Shown piece by piece: positions 29,162 through 39,383 of a DNA stretch of 64,000 nt; the stretch's first letter is position 1; each line of letters starts with the position of its first letter. The notes under the pieces were generated by a model. The model was not told the DNA's origin. It searched no databases and saw nothing but the letters and a program-made list of their open reading frames with translations. The position numbers were made by a program, and so were the translations under genes. Source of the DNA: Pseudomonadota bacterium (GTDB lineage Bacteria > Pseudomonadota > Gammaproteobacteria > Burkholderiales > Methylophilaceae); NCBI GenBank assembly GCA_020053735.1, contig JAGVMP010000011.1, positions 124,001 through 188,000 of the forward strand, given 5' to 3'.

Positions 29162-30736
29162 ATGCAAACCACCATACAAACGACACCTGTCATACTGTTA
29201 ATTTTAGATGGCTTTGGCCATAGCGAGCAATTTGCTCACAACGCCGTTGCGCAAGCCAGCACACCCAATTTAGACGCAATTAATGCTAGATTTCCACACA
29301 CGCTGATTAATGCTTCTGAGCATTATGTGGGTTTACCAGACGGCCAAATGGGCAACTCAGAAGTCGGGCATTTAAATATTGGTGCAGGACGCATTGTGTT
29401 TCAAGATTTTGAGCGCATTAATAATGCAATCAGTTCTGGTGAGTTCTTTGAGCATGCAGATTTAGTGAAAGCGCTAAAACACTTAAATGCCAATAATAAA
29501 GCGCTGCATATTTACGGTCTACTATCAGATGGCGGCGTACATAGCCACATTGACCATATTCTTGCCATGCTTCAGATGGCTGCCCAACAGGGCTTAAGCA
29601 AAATATATATCCACGCGTTTTTAGATGGTCGTGATACGCCTCCGATTAGCGCAGCGCCTTATTTGGCTGCGGTAGAAGATAAGATCAAGGCGCTCGGTGT
29701 TGGTAAAATTGCCAGCGTGTCTGGCCGCTTTTACAGCATGGATAGAGACAAACGCTGGGAGCGCGTTGCGCCCGCTTACGAAATGCTCGTGAATGGCGTG
29801 GGTGAATTTACCGAAGCGAGCGCAAGCGAAGCCCTACACAACGCCTATGCACGCAAAGAATCTGATGAATTTGTAAAATGTACGGTGATTCGTAAACCCA
29901 ACGAGCCCGCCATCCGCTTAGAGGATGGTGATGCCGTGGTGTACATGAATTTTAGGAGTGACCGTGCGCGCCAAATGACAGACGCGCTACTCAACCCTGA
30001 TTTTTCTGGCTTTGAAAGAAGCACTGGTTTTGAAAAAAATAAAGTGCCGAAACTATCTGGCTATTTTACGTTGACGCAATACGACGCCAAACAAACACGC
30101 GCCACCCCGATATTTGCGCCCTTTAGCGTACCCAACACCTTTGGCGAATATTTACAAAACTTAAATTTAACGCAGCTTAGAATCGCTGAAACTGAAAAAT
30201 ATCCGCATGTCACTTTCTTTTTTAATGGTGGTGAAGAAACCGTCTTTACAGGTGAAACGCGCATTATGGTGCCGTCACCTAAAGTGGCCACTTACGATTT
30301 GCAGCCCGAAATGAGTGCGATTGAGATGACCGATAAACTGGTCGAAGCGATAAAAAGCAAACAATATAATGCCATTATTTGCAACTACGCCAATGGCGAT
30401 ATGGTCGGTCACTCAGGCATTTTGGCAGCAGCGATTAAAGCGATAGAAACGCTGGACAGTTGCGTTGGGCGCGTGGTGCAGGCTGCTCAAAGCGTAGGCG
30501 CAGAGGTGATTATCACCGCTGATCACGGCAATGCTGAAATGATGTTTGACCCAGCCAGTAATCAGGCGCACACACAACACACAACCAACCTTGTGCCACT
30601 TATTTATGTGGGACGCCCTGCCACACTCACCAATACTGGCGCGCTCTCAGACATTGCGCCAACTTTATTAGCAATGATGGGCTTGCCGCAGCCCCGCGAG
30701 ATGACAGGTAAAAACCTGATTACGTTTGCCTCTTAA
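29162..30736 (+). CDS. gpmI: 2,3-bisphosphoglycerate-independent phosphoglycerate mutase
   Basis: This manganese-dependent enzyme interconverts 3- and 2-phosphoglycerate. It belongs to the alkaline phosphatase superfamily; metal ligand Asp16 (LILDGFG) and the phosphorylated Ser66 (MGNSEVGH) are visible, with ADHGNAEMM near the C-terminus. Length (524) is about normal. The envC-like gene follows by 7 bases, so the two are co-transcribed. Confidence 0.97.
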   Translation: MQTTIQTTPVILLILDGFGHSEQFAHNAVAQASTPNLDAINARFPHTLINASEHYVGLPDGQMGNSEVGHLNIGAGRIVFQDFERINNAISSGEFFEHADLVKALKHLNANNKALHIYGLLSDGGVHSHIDHILAMLQMAAQQGLSKIYIHAFLDGRDTPPISAAPYLAAVEDKIKALGVGKIASVSGRFYSMDRDKRWERVAPAYEMLVNGVGEFTEASASEALHNAYARKESDEFVKCTVIRKPNEPAIRLEDGDAVVYMNFRSDRARQMTDALLNPDFSGFERSTGFEKNKVPKLSGYFTLTQYDAKQTRATPIFAPFSVPNTFGEYLQNLNLTQLRIAETEKYPHVTFFFNGGEETVFTGETRIMVPSPKVATYDLQPEMSAIEMTDKLVEAIKSKQYNAIICNYANGDMVGHSGILAAAIKAIETLDSCVGRVVQAAQSVGAEVIITADHGNAEMMFDPASNQAHTQHTTNLVPLIYVGRPATLTNTGALSDIAPTLLAMMGLPQPREMTGKNLITFAS

Positions 30737-30743
30737 AAACCAA

Positions 30744-31973
30744 ATGTTGAAGTGGTTGTTAATTTTTTGCTTGTGCGTGATTAGCACAAGCAGTTTCGCT
30801 GCAAAAAAAATAGAGGTAGCGAAAGAAGATTTAAGCGACTTGCAAGAAAAAATCACTGCCTTAAAAAAAGAGTTAGATAACAACCAATCTGCACATAAAG
30901 ATGCCGCAGATGCATTAAAAGATTCTGAAACTGCGATTAGCAGTGCCAACAAAAAGCTACGCGAAATTAATCAAAAGCAAAATAAAAATAAAAGCACACT
31001 CAGCACGCTTAAAAAACAATCACTCACGCTAAATGAACGCTTAAGCGAACAGCAAAAGCGCTTAAGCACCTTACTGCGCCAGCAGTACATGCACGGCAAC
31101 CAAAGTTACACGCAACTCATTTTACAAAACAAAAACCCCAGTGAAATTGCACGCGATGTGAAATATTTTAGCTACATTGCTAAGCAACACGCCAAGGTGA
31201 TTGACGACATGCAAAGCAGCTTGCTAAAAGTGAAAGAACTTAACAACAAAACGGCCGAAGCTTTAAAACAGGTGGCAGAGCTGAAAGCCAAACAAGAAGC
31301 GGAAAAGAAAACACTAGTAGCACAAAAACAAGAAAAATCTAAAGTAGTCAAAACGCTATCTAAACAAATTTCAGCGCAGCGTGGCGAAATTAAAAAACTC
31401 ACGCGTGATGAAAAAAACCTGTCTAATTTGGTCAAGCGCCTAGCCAAAATTATTCCTAAGAAAGTGAAGAAAGTTAACAATAAAATTAAAAAATCAGTGG
31501 ATGACTCTAGAAATGGAAAGCCGAACCAAGTAGTTGTCACCAACGAAGAAACGCCCAGCAACGATTATGCTGGCATTAATTTCTCCGCATTAAAAGGCAA
31601 GTTGCGTTTACCCGCGCGGGGTGAGTTGACCAACCGTTTTGGCGCAAAGCGCGACGACACTGGCATCTCATGGAAGGGCTTATTTATAAGGGCGGCTGAG
31701 GGGGCAGATGTCAAAACAGTCGCCAGCGGCCGCGTGGTATTTGCCGATTGGATGCGCGGTTTTGGTAATTTGATTATAGTGGATCACGGTAGTGGTTATA
31801 TGAGCCTGTATGGCAATAACCAAGCGGTATTGAAGTCTGTAGGCGAAGAAGTCACAGCAGGCGATGCGATTGCATCTATTGGTAATAGCGGTGGTAACGA
31901 GAGTAATGGCGTATATTATGAGTTACGCCGTAACAGCCAACCATTTGACCCGATGAGCTGGACTGTGCGCTAG
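30744..31973 (+). CDS. envC: EnvC-like murein hydrolase activator (degenerate M23/LytM domain)
   Basis: The layout is signal peptide (about residues 1-20), two long coiled-coil stretches (about 25-240) and a C-terminal LytM domain. The zinc ligands of active M23 enzymes are missing: SWKGLFIRAAEG has no His, and the HxH site reads YYELR. This is the EnvC pattern of non-catalytic activators of N-acetylmuramoyl amidases at the division site. The start at 30744 was preferred because it gives a clean signal peptide. Confidence 0.88.
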   Translation: MLKWLLIFCLCVISTSSFAAKKIEVAKEDLSDLQEKITALKKELDNNQSAHKDAADALKDSETAISSANKKLREINQKQNKNKSTLSTLKKQSLTLNERLSEQQKRLSTLLRQQYMHGNQSYTQLILQNKNPSEIARDVKYFSYIAKQHAKVIDDMQSSLLKVKELNNKTAEALKQVAELKAKQEAEKKTLVAQKQEKSKVVKTLSKQISAQRGEIKKLTRDEKNLSNLVKRLAKIIPKKVKKVNNKIKKSVDDSRNGKPNQVVVTNEETPSNDYAGINFSALKGKLRLPARGELTNRFGAKRDDTGISWKGLFIRAAEGADVKTVASGRVVFADWMRGFGNLIIVDHGSGYMSLYGNNQAVLKSVGEEVTAGDAIASIGNSGGNESNGVYYELRRNSQPFDPMSWTVR

Positions 31974-32080
31974 TGTAGAAGCGCCAATTTTATTAATGCT
32001 AAGACTGCGAATTTTGATTTGAAAACTTAAGTTTAAACCCAGTTTGCTAATCCAGGTCCACTAGTAATGCAAGGCGTAAA

Positions 32081-32106
32081 AAAAGCACCCAATTTGGGTG
32101 CTTTTT
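32081..32106. terminator. Bidirectional terminator
   Basis: The stem AAAAGCACCC / GGGTGCTTTT with loop AATTT lies between the envC-like gene and the convergent lipoprotein gene. A-rich and T-rich flanks on both sides suit termination of both. Confidence 0.88.
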
Positions 32107-32119
32107 AGTTAGCTAAAGA

Positions 32120-32428
32120 TTAATTAGCTGGTGCTTCATCAGCTTGTGCTGCCTCTGCTTGTGCTGCATCTTGTGGTGTTGCTTCTGCTGGTGCTGCAGC
32201 CGCCGCGTCTACTGGGCGTGTTTCGCCAGGTACGCGCTCTTCAGCTGTTGGCTCATAACCGCCTGCTTCAGCTGGCGCTTCTGCTGCTGGTGCTTCTGCT
32301 GGCGCTGCGGCATCTGCTGCTGGTGCTTCAACTGGCGCTTCTTCTACCGGAGCTTCAGCTTCTTTTTCACCACAAGCTGTTAAAAATAATGCTGCTAATA
32401 ATGTTGCTAATAATGCTGACGATTTCAT
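32120..32428 (-). CDS. Small Ala/Glu/Pro-rich lipoprotein
   Basis: The signal peptide ends in the lipobox FLTAC (Cys at residue 19 from the start at 32428). Almost all of the mature part is low-complexity: repeated APAEAPAAE-like units, acidic and Pro-rich, with few hydrophobic residues. It is probably an unstructured outer-membrane-anchored spacer or linker. GGAG before ATG 32428 supports that start over 32440. No functional family is recognised. Confidence 0.75.
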   Translation of the reverse strand: MKSSALLATLLAALFLTACGEKEAEAPVEEAPVEAPAADAAAPAEAPAAEAPAEAGGYEPTAEERVPGETRPVDAAAAAPAEATPQDAAQAEAAQADEAPAN

Positions 32429-32611
32429 AGTAACTCCCATAAGTTAATTTATAAATTTGACTACTTAATACTATCTAGACACCTTCTTACAAAAACTCAA
32501 GCCGCCTAGACGATTAATGCAAAAAACAAGCCAATATACCTATATTGGGCATTCTTGTAAATTTAAAGTTCAACTTCTCCGATATTGTACTCATATTTAC
32601 TTGCATTAAGA

Positions 32612-32983
32612 CTATTCGTAGTTATTTGCAATCAGTTGCCCTTTGGCATATGCCTCTTGCTCATACTGGCTATTACGATAACCATGGCGGCAAGACCAAA
32701 TATAGCGCCACAACGTCATGCCATGCAAAAACTGCGATACATGCGTCAGCTCGTGACCCAATAGCTCAATACCGCGTTTGGTATTTGGCTGATACACATC
32801 CGCCCTAATGTAGATGCGCTCGCCCAGCACCAGTGCGCACATGTTGCGTCGCAACCAAAATGGTACTTTGCCATCAACGATGCGGGCGCGCTCTAATACT
32901 ATTTTAGCAAAAAAAGGCTTAAAAATAGTGCGCTCTTGCACCGTTAAAGGGCGGCCTTCAACAAACATCGGCTGACTCATCAC
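32612..32983 (-). CDS. DUF4157-like protein with HELTH zinc-protease motif
   Basis: The 123-residue protein carries LLGHELTHVSQFLHG, an HExxH metal site near residue 77, with YEQEAYAKGQ beyond it that could supply a third ligand. DUF4157 modules occur alone or at the head of larger secreted proteins. No signal peptide is seen. It lies 2 bases after the YjbQ gene and is probably co-transcribed with it. Catalytic activity is not established. Confidence 0.75.
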   Translation of the reverse strand: MMSQPMFVEGRPLTVQERTIFKPFFAKIVLERARIVDGKVPFWLRRNMCALVLGERIYIRADVYQPNTKRGIELLGHELTHVSQFLHGMTLWRYIWSCRHGYRNSQYEQEAYAKGQLIANNYE

Positions 32984-32985
32984 TT

Positions 32986-33405
32986 TTATTCGCCCAGTGC
33001 GTGCACTAACACGCGCCGTGTCATGGCCGCATGCCGATGTTCAAACAGAAAAATGCCCTGCCACTGCCCCAGTGCAACTTTTCCTTGCATAATTGGGATG
33101 GACAAACTTGTCTGGGTCAACGCACTGCGTACATGCGCTGGCATATCGTCCGTGCCTTCCACTGTGTGAATAAATAGGCTATCACCATCGGGCACTAAAC
33201 GGTTAAAAAACGCTTCCATATCCACCAACACATCAGAATCGTAGTTCTCATTAATCAACAAACTGGCAGAAGTGTGCTGAATATATAGCGTTAGTAGCCC
33301 AGTCTGTAGCCCAAGCGCATTCGCCCACTGAATTACCTGCGGGGTAATATCGTACAGCTTGCGGCCTTGTGCTTTCAAGCAAATTATCTGGGTAAATTGT
33401 TGCAC
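32986..33405 (-). CDS. YjbQ/UPF0047 family protein
   Basis: This 139-residue protein shows the UPF0047 signature: YIQHTSASLLINENYD, then HVRSALTQTSLSIPI and LGQWQGIFLFEHR. Members complement thiamine phosphate synthase mutants weakly and may have a phosphatase-like active site. The length is typical. Confidence 0.9.
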   Translation of the reverse strand: MQQFTQIICLKAQGRKLYDITPQVIQWANALGLQTGLLTLYIQHTSASLLINENYDSDVLVDMEAFFNRLVPDGDSLFIHTVEGTDDMPAHVRSALTQTSLSIPIMQGKVALGQWQGIFLFEHRHAAMTRRVLVHALGE

Positions 33406-33494
33406 TATCTATCCCTTTTTTATAGCCTTGCGATGAACAGTAAGATTGTATTAGCATAACTTATTCGCGGCACATTTTCACGTAAAGGACCTTA

Positions 33495-33833
33495 GTGAAT
33501 GACGACCTATCAAATAAACTCGGAGCTAGCCTAGCCTTAGAGCGCATTATCGACGTACCACGCGAACTAGTGTGGAAGGCTTGGACAACGCCAGAATTAC
33601 TGATGCCTTGGTTCTGCCCACTGCCGTGGAAAACTGTTGCTTGTGACATCGACCTACGCCCGGGTGGAAAATTTAGCACCACCATGTAATCACCAGAAAG
33701 GCAACAATTTCCAAACATGGGCTGCTACTTAGAAATTGTTAAAAATGAAAAACTGTGTTGGACCAATGCATTAGAGCCTGGCTTTCGTCCAGCCAAACAG
33801 CCAGAATCTAATCTAAACCACGAGTGCGAATGA
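33495..33833 (+). pseudogene. SRPBCC/AHSA1-type protein, interrupted
   Basis: The first 64 codons read [23 protein letters not shown] and [11 protein letters not shown], the start of an activator-of-Hsp90-like START domain protein. An in-frame TAA at 33687-33689 breaks it, but the same frame continues with [20 protein letters not shown] and ALEPGFRPA, which are homologous to the rest of the family, before a second stop at 33831. It is also shorter than the usual 150 residues. GTG at 33495 follows AAAGGAC. Confidence 0.8.
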
Positions 33834-33931
33834 TTGCGATGATTAAAAAGACCTAATTTAGATGCGAGGAAAAATTGATGCTCTGCAAGCTAGCATTCAT
33901 GTGGCTTACAGAGCATATAAAAGGAGGTTAG

Positions 33932-34483
33932 TTACCAGCCGAATCGATGACCGTAACCTAAACCAAAGCCAAACCTACTGCCGTGCCTATGGCCAAAACG
34001 TGAGCCGTAACCATAGTAAGGGTGTCCATAAAATCCTCCAAAGCGCGAGCCCCAATATGGGTCGTAATAGCGATTATTATTTAAGGCCCGCTCACGCTGT
34101 AATTGCTTTTTAGCAGCCATTTTTTCCTGCTCGCGCTTGTTCATTTCTTCTGCAATGATATTCTGCTTAGCCAACTCGTTACTTTGCTGAATGTAATCTA
34201 ATACTTTTGCATCTACACCTTGTTTATTTAAATCAAGTACTTGTGTCGAGCTTAACTCATAGCGTGAATTACTATTTTTAATTTTAGCAATAATATCTTC
34301 GCTACTTATGCCAGCCTTGCTATCCGCCACAATTTCATCCAAGCTTACCGTAGCCACCGGCGGCGGAATCAATTTTGCCAATTCTTCTGGGGTAATTCGT
34401 TCTACTTGACCAGGCTTAGTGCCAGTGCTGGCGCAGCCAGCAAGTATTAATAAACTAAATGCTAAAAATAATAACCGTTTCAT
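33932..34483 (-). CDS. Uncharacterised lipoprotein with Gly/Tyr/Arg/His-rich tail
   Basis: The signal peptide ends in lipobox LAGC (Cys at residue 17). The middle (residues 45-115) is helical, with SLDEIVADSKAGISSEDIIAKI, a pattern seen in small periplasmic repeat proteins. The last 45 residues are low-complexity, rich in Gly, Tyr, Phe, Arg and His (GSRFGGFYGHPYYGYG). It overlaps the start of the preceding transglycosylase gene's end by 4 bases, so the two are coupled. Function is unknown. Confidence 0.8.
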   Translation of the reverse strand: MKRLLFLAFSLLILAGCASTGTKPGQVERITPEELAKLIPPPVATVSLDEIVADSKAGISSEDIIAKIKNSNSRYELSSTQVLDLNKQGVDAKVLDYIQQSNELAKQNIIAEEMNKREQEKMAAKKQLQRERALNNNRYYDPYWGSRFGGFYGHPYYGYGSRFGHRHGSRFGFGLGYGHRFGW

Positions 34484-35418
34484 TTTGAACTCACTTTCTT
34501 TAAAGCAGGCGATGCGCCTGTAATGCTGGCATCAAAATCGTGCCGTTTTGTCTGGTATAGTCCCATCACTTTTTTCACGTAGCCGCGCGTTTCTTTGTAA
34601 GGCGGCACGCCTTTGTATTTATCCACCGCACCTTCACCTGCATTGTATGCGGCCACTGCCAACGTCACATCCCCACGAAAATACGACAGCAACCAACGCA
34701 AATATGCGACGCCACCTTTAATGTTTTGGCTGGCATTGTAGGCATTTTTTACATTAAAACGCTCTGCTGTCGCGGGAATCAGTTGCATCAAACCATGTGC
34801 ATCGGCATTAGATTTTGCATTGGTTTTAAAATTAGATTCTGCTGTAATAATAGACAGCACCAACCGTGAATCGACTTTATACCAAGTGGCAATGGTATCT
34901 ACTAAATCCAGTACCCAGCGTTTATTTTTTGGCAGCTTGGCCACATAGTCATCTATCGCTTGCGCATCGCCATATTGATTTATTGGCGCGCGCTCTGGCG
35001 CCACCGCCTCAAGCACACACTGCGGCGTGTCATTGGTTTTAATCTCAATGGTTTCTAACATTTTTTGCGCTTCAAAATGCCCATGCCTAGCGGCAATCCC
35101 AAACAAATTGGCGGCATAATCGCGGTTGGCAGGTACACCACGCCCGAACGCGTACAACATACCTAGCCGATACAAGCCTTCCGCGCTGCCATAACGCGAA
35201 GCCTCACAATATAGGTTGGCAGCCTTCCAAATTGCATCTTGACTATTTTCATCTGCCACCAATACACTGGCGCGCTCCAGCAAACCTTTAATAATCGGTG
35301 GCTCATTATCAAAAATTTCCAGCTCAGCTTGCGTGTAGGCATAACCAAGTTGGCTAGCAAGTAACAAACTTAATCCAAAGCTCAAACTAAGCACACTAGC
35401 TCTTAAATTGGTATGCAT
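34480..35418 (-). CDS. Periplasmic lytic transglycosylase with Sel1 repeat
   Basis: A signal peptide (about residues 1-27) is followed by a Sel1-type repeat (residues 65-115, LYRLGMLYAFGRGVP) and a C-terminal SLT domain (residues 190-300). The catalytic glutamate is in ITAESNFKTNAKSNADAHGLMQL-like sequence, followed by VAAYNAGEGAV. It cleaves peptidoglycan glycan strands; the Sel1 part probably binds a partner. Confidence 0.88.
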   Translation of the reverse strand: MHTNLRASVLSLSFGLSLLLASQLGYAYTQAELEIFDNEPPIIKGLLERASVLVADENSQDAIWKAANLYCEASRYGSAEGLYRLGMLYAFGRGVPANRDYAANLFGIAARHGHFEAQKMLETIEIKTNDTPQCVLEAVAPERAPINQYGDAQAIDDYVAKLPKNKRWVLDLVDTIATWYKVDSRLVLSIITAESNFKTNAKSNADAHGLMQLIPATAERFNVKNAYNASQNIKGGVAYLRWLLSYFRGDVTLAVAAYNAGEGAVDKYKGVPPYKETRGYVKKVMGLYQTKRHDFDASITGASPALKKVSSK

Positions 35419-35439
35419 TAGTTTGATATTGTCACCCGC

Positions 35440-38028
35440 CTATTTGGCTGCCTTGTTGAAGGTCATTTTACCCACCTTATAATCAATTATGACCGTATCT
35501 TTTGCCATAAAATTCCCTGCTAAAATTTCACGCGCCAGTGGGTTTTCAATCTCACTCTGAATCGCCCGTTTTAGCGGCCTTGCGCCATACACAGCATCAA
35601 AGCCGGCGTTGGCAATTTCATTCAGTGCCGCATCGCTAATCGCCACATCAATCTCCATCGCATGCAAACGTTGGGTCAGCAATTGCAGTTGCATGCCCGC
35701 AATCAATTTCACGTTTTCTGCATCTAGACTATGGAAAACGACGACCTCATCAATGCGGTTGACGAACTCTGGCCTAAAGTGCGTTTTCACCTCACCCATC
35801 ACCGCCAACTTCACTACTTGATAATCTTGGTCAGCCATGTTCTGTATCATTTGGCTACCTAAATTACTGGTCATAATAATCACGGTGTTTTTAAAATCCA
35901 CGGTACGGCCTTGGCCATCCGTTAAACGGCCATCATCCAATACTTGCAACAATACATTAAATACGTCTGGGTGTGCTTTTTCCACTTCATCCAGCAAGAT
36001 GACGGAATACGGCTTGCGACGCACTGCTTCGGTCAATGCACCACCTTCTTCATACCCCACATAGCCGGGTGGCGCACCTATCATGCGCGATACCGAATGT
36101 TTTTCCATATACTCACTCATATCGATGCGGATTAAGTGATCTTCACTGTCAAACATAAAGCTAGCCAAGGCTTTGCAGAGCTCAGTTTTACCAACGCCTG
36201 TCGGTCCTAAGAATAAAAAGCTGCCATACGGTTTATTTGGGTCACTCAAGCCGCTACGCGACCTGCGAATTGCATCCGAAACCAAGCGCACTGCTTCATC
36301 TTGGCCAACGACGCGTTCATGTAATTTGGATTCCATGCTGAGTAATTTTGCCCGCTCCCCCGTCATCATCTTGCTGACAGGAATACCCGTCGCGCGACTC
36401 ACTACTTCGGCGATTTCATCAGCACCCACTTCGGTGCGCAGCATTCTATTTTTTTGCTGTGGTTTATTTTCACTCTGTGCTGCCTGTTTTAGCTGAGCTT
36501 CGAGCGCTGGCAATTTGCCATATTGCAATTCAGATACCTTCTGCCATTCGCCTTTGCGGGTGGCTTCTTCCATCTCAAACTTAATTTTTTCAATCGCCTC
36601 TTTAATGTGTGCACTGCCCTGCACCTGGGCTTTTTCGGCTTTCCAGATTTCTTCTAAATCGGCATACTCTTTCTCCAGCTTGGCAATCTCATCTTCAATC
36701 AGTGCAAAGCGCTTTTTGCTGGCTTCGTCTTTTTCACGACGCACCGCTTCGCGCTCAATTTTCAATTGAATGGTTCTGCGCTCAAGCTTGTCCAAACTTT
36801 CGGGCTTGCTATCGATTTCCATTTTGATGCGCGAAGCCGCTTCATCAATCAAATCAATCGCTTTGTCGGGTAAAAAACGGTCTGTGATGTAGCGGTGGCT
36901 GAGTTCGGCCGCAGCTACAATGGCCGGGTCGGTAATCTCTACACCATGGTGTAACTCGTACCTTTCTTGCAGGCCGCGTAGAATGGCAATGGTGGCTTCT
37001 ACGCTAGGTTCATCTACCAATACCTTTTGAAAACGTCGTTCTAACGCGGCGTCTTTTTCAATATATTTGCGGTACTCATCCAATGTCGTGGCGCCCACGC
37101 AATGCAACTCACCCCGTGCCAAAGCTGGCTTGAGCATATTGCCTGCGTCCATGGCGCCCTCTGTTTTTCCTGCGCCCACCATGGTATGAATTTCATCAAT
37201 AAACACAATGGTTTGGCCTTCATCTTGCGCCAGTTCTTTGAGTACGCTTTTTAAACGCTCTTCAAAGTCACCACGATACTTGGCACCCGCCAGCAACGCA
37301 GCCATATCTAGCGAAAGCACTTTTTTGTTTTTCAAACTTTCTGGTACTTCACCATTCACAATACGCTGCGCTAAACCTTCCACAATTGCAGTTTTACCCA
37401 CGCCTGGTTCACCGATGAGTACTGGATTATTTTTAGTGCGACGGCCTAAAATTTGAATCACGCGCCTAATTTCATCATCGCGTCCAATCACAGGGTCGAG
37501 CTTGCCAGCACTGGCTCTTTCAGTTAAATCCATGGTGTATTTTTTAAGCGCTTCGCGTTGCCCTTCGGCTTCTTGGTCATCCACAGCAGCACTGCCACGA
37601 ACCGCATGGATACTGGCTTCCAGAGCACCTTTTGTAAGACCGTTTTGTTTGAGTAATTTAGCGGTTTCACCCTTATCATCCGCCAGCGCCAGTAAAAACA
37701 TCTCACTGGCGATGTAAGTATCATTACGCTTTTGGGCGAGTTTATCGGTGATGTTGAATAAATTATTGAGGTCACGCGAAATCGCAACCTCACCACTCAT
37801 TTCTGAGGATTTTGGTAAATTCGCAATCGCCGCATTTAAGCTAGTTTTAAGCGCATTAATCTGTACGCCAGATTTTAAAAGCAACGATGAAGTGCCACCA
37901 TCTTCCTGATTTAACAGCGCCAATAATAGATGTTGCGGCTCAATGGCCGTATTATCGGCGCCCAGCGCAAGGCTTTGCGCATCATTAATCGCTTGTTGAA
38001 ATTTGGTAGTAAGTTTATCAAAACGCAT
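35440..38028 (-). CDS. clpB: ATP-dependent disaggregase ClpB
   Basis: ClpB extracts polypeptides from aggregates with DnaK. It has the Clp N-domain repeats, two AAA+ domains with Walker A motifs GEPGVGKT (about residue 205) and GPTGVGKT (about residue 605), and a coiled-coil middle domain (about residues 400-525). Length (862) is normal. GGAGG precedes the start, and a heat-shock type promoter is visible upstream. Confidence 0.98.
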   Translation of the reverse strand: MRFDKLTTKFQQAINDAQSLALGADNTAIEPQHLLLALLNQEDGGTSSLLLKSGVQINALKTSLNAAIANLPKSSEMSGEVAISRDLNNLFNITDKLAQKRNDTYIASEMFLLALADDKGETAKLLKQNGLTKGALEASIHAVRGSAAVDDQEAEGQREALKKYTMDLTERASAGKLDPVIGRDDEIRRVIQILGRRTKNNPVLIGEPGVGKTAIVEGLAQRIVNGEVPESLKNKKVLSLDMAALLAGAKYRGDFEERLKSVLKELAQDEGQTIVFIDEIHTMVGAGKTEGAMDAGNMLKPALARGELHCVGATTLDEYRKYIEKDAALERRFQKVLVDEPSVEATIAILRGLQERYELHHGVEITDPAIVAAAELSHRYITDRFLPDKAIDLIDEAASRIKMEIDSKPESLDKLERRTIQLKIEREAVRREKDEASKKRFALIEDEIAKLEKEYADLEEIWKAEKAQVQGSAHIKEAIEKIKFEMEEATRKGEWQKVSELQYGKLPALEAQLKQAAQSENKPQQKNRMLRTEVGADEIAEVVSRATGIPVSKMMTGERAKLLSMESKLHERVVGQDEAVRLVSDAIRRSRSGLSDPNKPYGSFLFLGPTGVGKTELCKALASFMFDSEDHLIRIDMSEYMEKHSVSRMIGAPPGYVGYEEGGALTEAVRRKPYSVILLDEVEKAHPDVFNVLLQVLDDGRLTDGQGRTVDFKNTVIIMTSNLGSQMIQNMADQDYQVVKLAVMGEVKTHFRPEFVNRIDEVVVFHSLDAENVKLIAGMQLQLLTQRLHAMEIDVAISDAALNEIANAGFDAVYGARPLKRAIQSEIENPLAREILAGNFMAKDTVIIDYKVGKMTFNKAAK

Positions 38029-38059
38029 AACGCCTCCTTAAATAGCTATTGCCATTAAG

Positions 38060-38084
38060 GTGGGGCGTTTTTGCCGTTTTTCAA
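38060..38084 (-). promoter_or_regulatory. Sigma-32-type heat-shock promoter of clpB
   Basis: On the minus strand TTGAAA (38084-38079) and CCCCAC (38065-38060) are separated by 13 bases, matching the heat-shock sigma consensus of CTTGAAA and CCCCAT. It lies about 32 bases before the clpB start. Confidence 0.75.
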
Positions 38085-38102
38085 TATGGTCAATCGTAGT
38101 GA

Positions 38103-39320
38103 CTATTTTGCTAGCGGCAACACTTGCAAACCTTCTTGTTGTGTATTCCACACTAAATAGGGAGTATTTTTGTGCTGCAGCAAAAATGGATAATCGGCTT
38201 TTTGGCTGGTATTTGCCAAAGTTTTAGCATCACTCCAGCTTCTGCCACCATCTTCTGAATGCATGCCTAAAATACTACTTTTGCCATCTTTAATCTCGCG
38301 CCAGACTAACCATACGTGCTCTTCTCCAGTTTTTTGGCCACTGCTTAAAATAGCTGGGTGTCCTGCTTGCTTACTGTTATCGCCAAATTTTTTAGCGGGT
38401 GATGCTACCCAAGCGACGCCATCCATACGGCTGTAGTACAAACCTGGCTTCTTATCATTGCCATCAAAGTATGCCATGTGATAGCCCCACCAATCTTTTC
38501 CCTCACCACCACTGGCAATGGCTGCGCCATGGTGTGGACAGCCATCAATCACCCAGCGCCCAAACGTAGCGCGATGTGGATCTGGCTTAGCGCCTGCTTT
38601 AGGAATTTCGGCAATATTATGGTCGCGCTCGCTGCCCTCAAACACATGGCGCCACATGGCGACAGTCGTCCCATCGGGCTTATTGGTAGTGGTAATACGG
38701 CAACATTCACAACTATTATCAGCAAGCTTCTGCTCAGGTTTAAAACTTTTACCTGCATCAGTTGAAACTGCATAATAAATCGAGCTACCAACACGCTTTA
38801 ATCCAGCTTGTTTTGCTGCCACCAAATCGCGCGCATCTAACCACAACACGGTCACATCGCCATTTGGTGCAACGCTTATCTCCTCAAAGCCATGGCCAAT
38901 TTCTGCACGGTCTTGATGCACAATGATTGGCTTCTCGAAAGTTTTGCCGTCATTAATTGAGCGCGCAAACCAGATGTGACCAGAAAAACGTGTGGGCAAA
39001 TTCTGCATCCACGTGACATAAATTTCACCCTTACTACCAATGGCGATTTTGGGGCGCACCTCGCCATGTGCTGTAATTTTTTGCTTATCAACATTCACTT
39101 TTACTGGTTGAGTGAAATTGTTTCCTAAATTCTCGCTTGAGGAAACTTCAACAAAGCCATCACTGACACTAACCCGCCACAGCTTGCCCTGCGCATCCAA
39201 GGATACAGAAATTGCCAAGCTATCAGGCGAGGTCATATCATGCGGTTTTTTCTCGCCATGTGCGTAGGCAGACGTAACACTGAGTAACAAAAGACAAAAA
39301 ACTAGATAAAATATTTTCAT
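38103..39320 (-). CDS. Exported BNR-repeat (sialidase-fold) protein
   Basis: The signal peptide ends near residue 20 (SAYAHG). At least four BNR/Asp-box-like motifs are seen (SINDGKTFEKP, STDAGKSFKPE, SEDGGRSWSDA), giving a beta-propeller. A cysteine cluster CECCR sits near the middle. The catalytic arginine triad of real sialidases is not obvious, so an enzyme role is doubtful. It follows the TonB-dependent receptor by 63 bases and may form one transport locus with it. The start at 39320 is preferred over 39347 because it gives a proper signal peptide. Confidence 0.75.
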   Translation of the reverse strand: MKIFYLVFCLLLLSVTSAYAHGEKKPHDMTSPDSLAISVSLDAQGKLWRVSVSDGFVEVSSSENLGNNFTQPVKVNVDKQKITAHGEVRPKIAIGSKGEIYVTWMQNLPTRFSGHIWFARSINDGKTFEKPIIVHQDRAEIGHGFEEISVAPNGDVTVLWLDARDLVAAKQAGLKRVGSSIYYAVSTDAGKSFKPEQKLADNSCECCRITTTNKPDGTTVAMWRHVFEGSERDHNIAEIPKAGAKPDPHRATFGRWVIDGCPHHGAAIASGGEGKDWWGYHMAYFDGNDKKPGLYYSRMDGVAWVASPAKKFGDNSKQAGHPAILSSGQKTGEEHVWLVWREIKDGKSSILGMHSEDGGRSWSDAKTLANTSQKADYPFLLQHKNTPYLVWNTQQEGLQVLPLAK

Positions 39321-39383
39321 ACTTTCAACCCCTAACATTGACAACAAAGAATTTTGAATGTTGCCAGTTTTGCATCAATGTGA

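Noticed and set aside
32131-32430. 99-codon plus-strand ORF rich in Leu
   Set aside because: It is the complement of the Ala/Glu-rich lipoprotein repeat, which lacks stop codons in several frames by composition.
37209-37456. Plus-strand ORFs across clpB
   Set aside because: They are antisense shadows of a strongly conserved coding sequence.
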